The notes beneath the pieces were generated by a model that saw only the letters and a list, made by a program, of their open reading frames with translations, was not told where the DNA came from and ran no database searches. The translations under genes were made by a program, and so were the position numbers. Shown here in pieces: positions 63,900-64,000 of a DNA stretch of 64,000 nt (its first letter is position 1; every line of letters starts with the position of its first letter). The stretch comes from Sipunculus nudus (Eukaryota > Annelida > Sipuncula > Golfingiida > Sipunculidae), in contig CM049322.1 in NCBI GenBank assembly GCA_026874595.1, positions 21,733,400-21,797,399 on the forward strand, read 5' to 3'.

Positions 63900-64000
63900 A
63901 CAGTGGACCGGGCGAAAGTGGACCGGTCGAAAGTGTAAACATAAACACAGCGCATGCATCGGCGGGCCACAACATGTGTCAGTCAGGAAATGTCCTGACT
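63900..64000 (+). mobile_element. 5' end of a second LINE copy, cut by the window edge
   Basis: Matches 58930-59005 over acagtggaccgggcg and gtaaacataaacacagcgca-tgcatcggcgggccacaac with very few differences. It also carries an extra copy of gtggaccggtcgaaagt, so the 5' UTR may contain a short internal duplication. Same orientation as the upstream copy. Confidence 0.75.

Noticed and set aside
58930-64000. LTR retrotransposon, from the direct repeats at 58930 and 63900
   Set aside because: The internal part encodes APE endonuclease plus non-LTR reverse transcriptase with a LINE-type tail. No integrase, protease or primer-binding site was seen, so the repeats are 5' ends of two LINEs.

Overview
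The window is eukaryotic nuclear DNA: AT-rich, with multi-exon genes separated by GT-AG introns, dense (TA)n microsatellites, tRNA-derived SINEs and a decayed LINE. The gene families (PAN/apple plus C-type lectin, multi-CUB serine protease, MADF-type protein) and a repeat element with internal ~145 bp units and runs such as gacggacagac fit a mollusc, most likely a bivalve. That identification is inference; no species can be named from the sequence alone. All exon models below were assembled by eye from reading frame, splice signals and intron phase.

Layout. (1) 2.1-10.7 kb, minus strand: a two-exon gene for a 134-residue, heavily N-glycosylated single-pass membrane protein of unknown function. 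(2) 14.5-18.7 kb, minus strand: a complete four-exon gene for a 250-residue secreted protein with a signal peptide, a PAN/apple-like domain and a C-type lectin domain. (3) 18.7-26.1 kb: intergenic sequence with a ~100 bp-arm foldback element, a ~325 bp tandem repeat, two palindromic GTCACGTGAC boxes and one weak orphan terminal exon on the plus strand. (4) 26.1-48.3 kb, minus strand: the main gene, 19 exons encoding 897 residues. It has a signal peptide, four tandem CUB domains, two copies of a small Cys/Trp module and a C-terminal trypsin-fold protease with an intact His/Asp/Ser triad. The coding length sums to 2,694 nt, in phase throughout. (5) 48.3-56.1 kb: intergenic, with a SINE, an RFX X-box-like site and a probable MITE. 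(6) 56.2-58.5 kb, plus strand: a MADF-type gene broken by one frameshift and one stop codon. (7) 58.9 kb to the end, plus strand: a degenerate APE-type non-LTR retrotransposon followed head-to-tail by the 5' end of a second copy.

How the parts may work together. The lectin and the CUB protease are both secreted, lie on the same strand and are the only two well-supported secreted genes here. A sugar-binding protein beside a CUB-bearing protease recalls the lectin/MASP logic of complement, although the domain orders differ and any partnership is untested. The protease is the most unusual item: Lys sits at the S1 specificity position (chymotrypsin 189), Phe precedes the activation N-terminus, and an unnamed duplicated module links CUBs to protease. 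Introns of this gene also hold several minisatellites, one of which includes a splice acceptor's pyrimidine tract.
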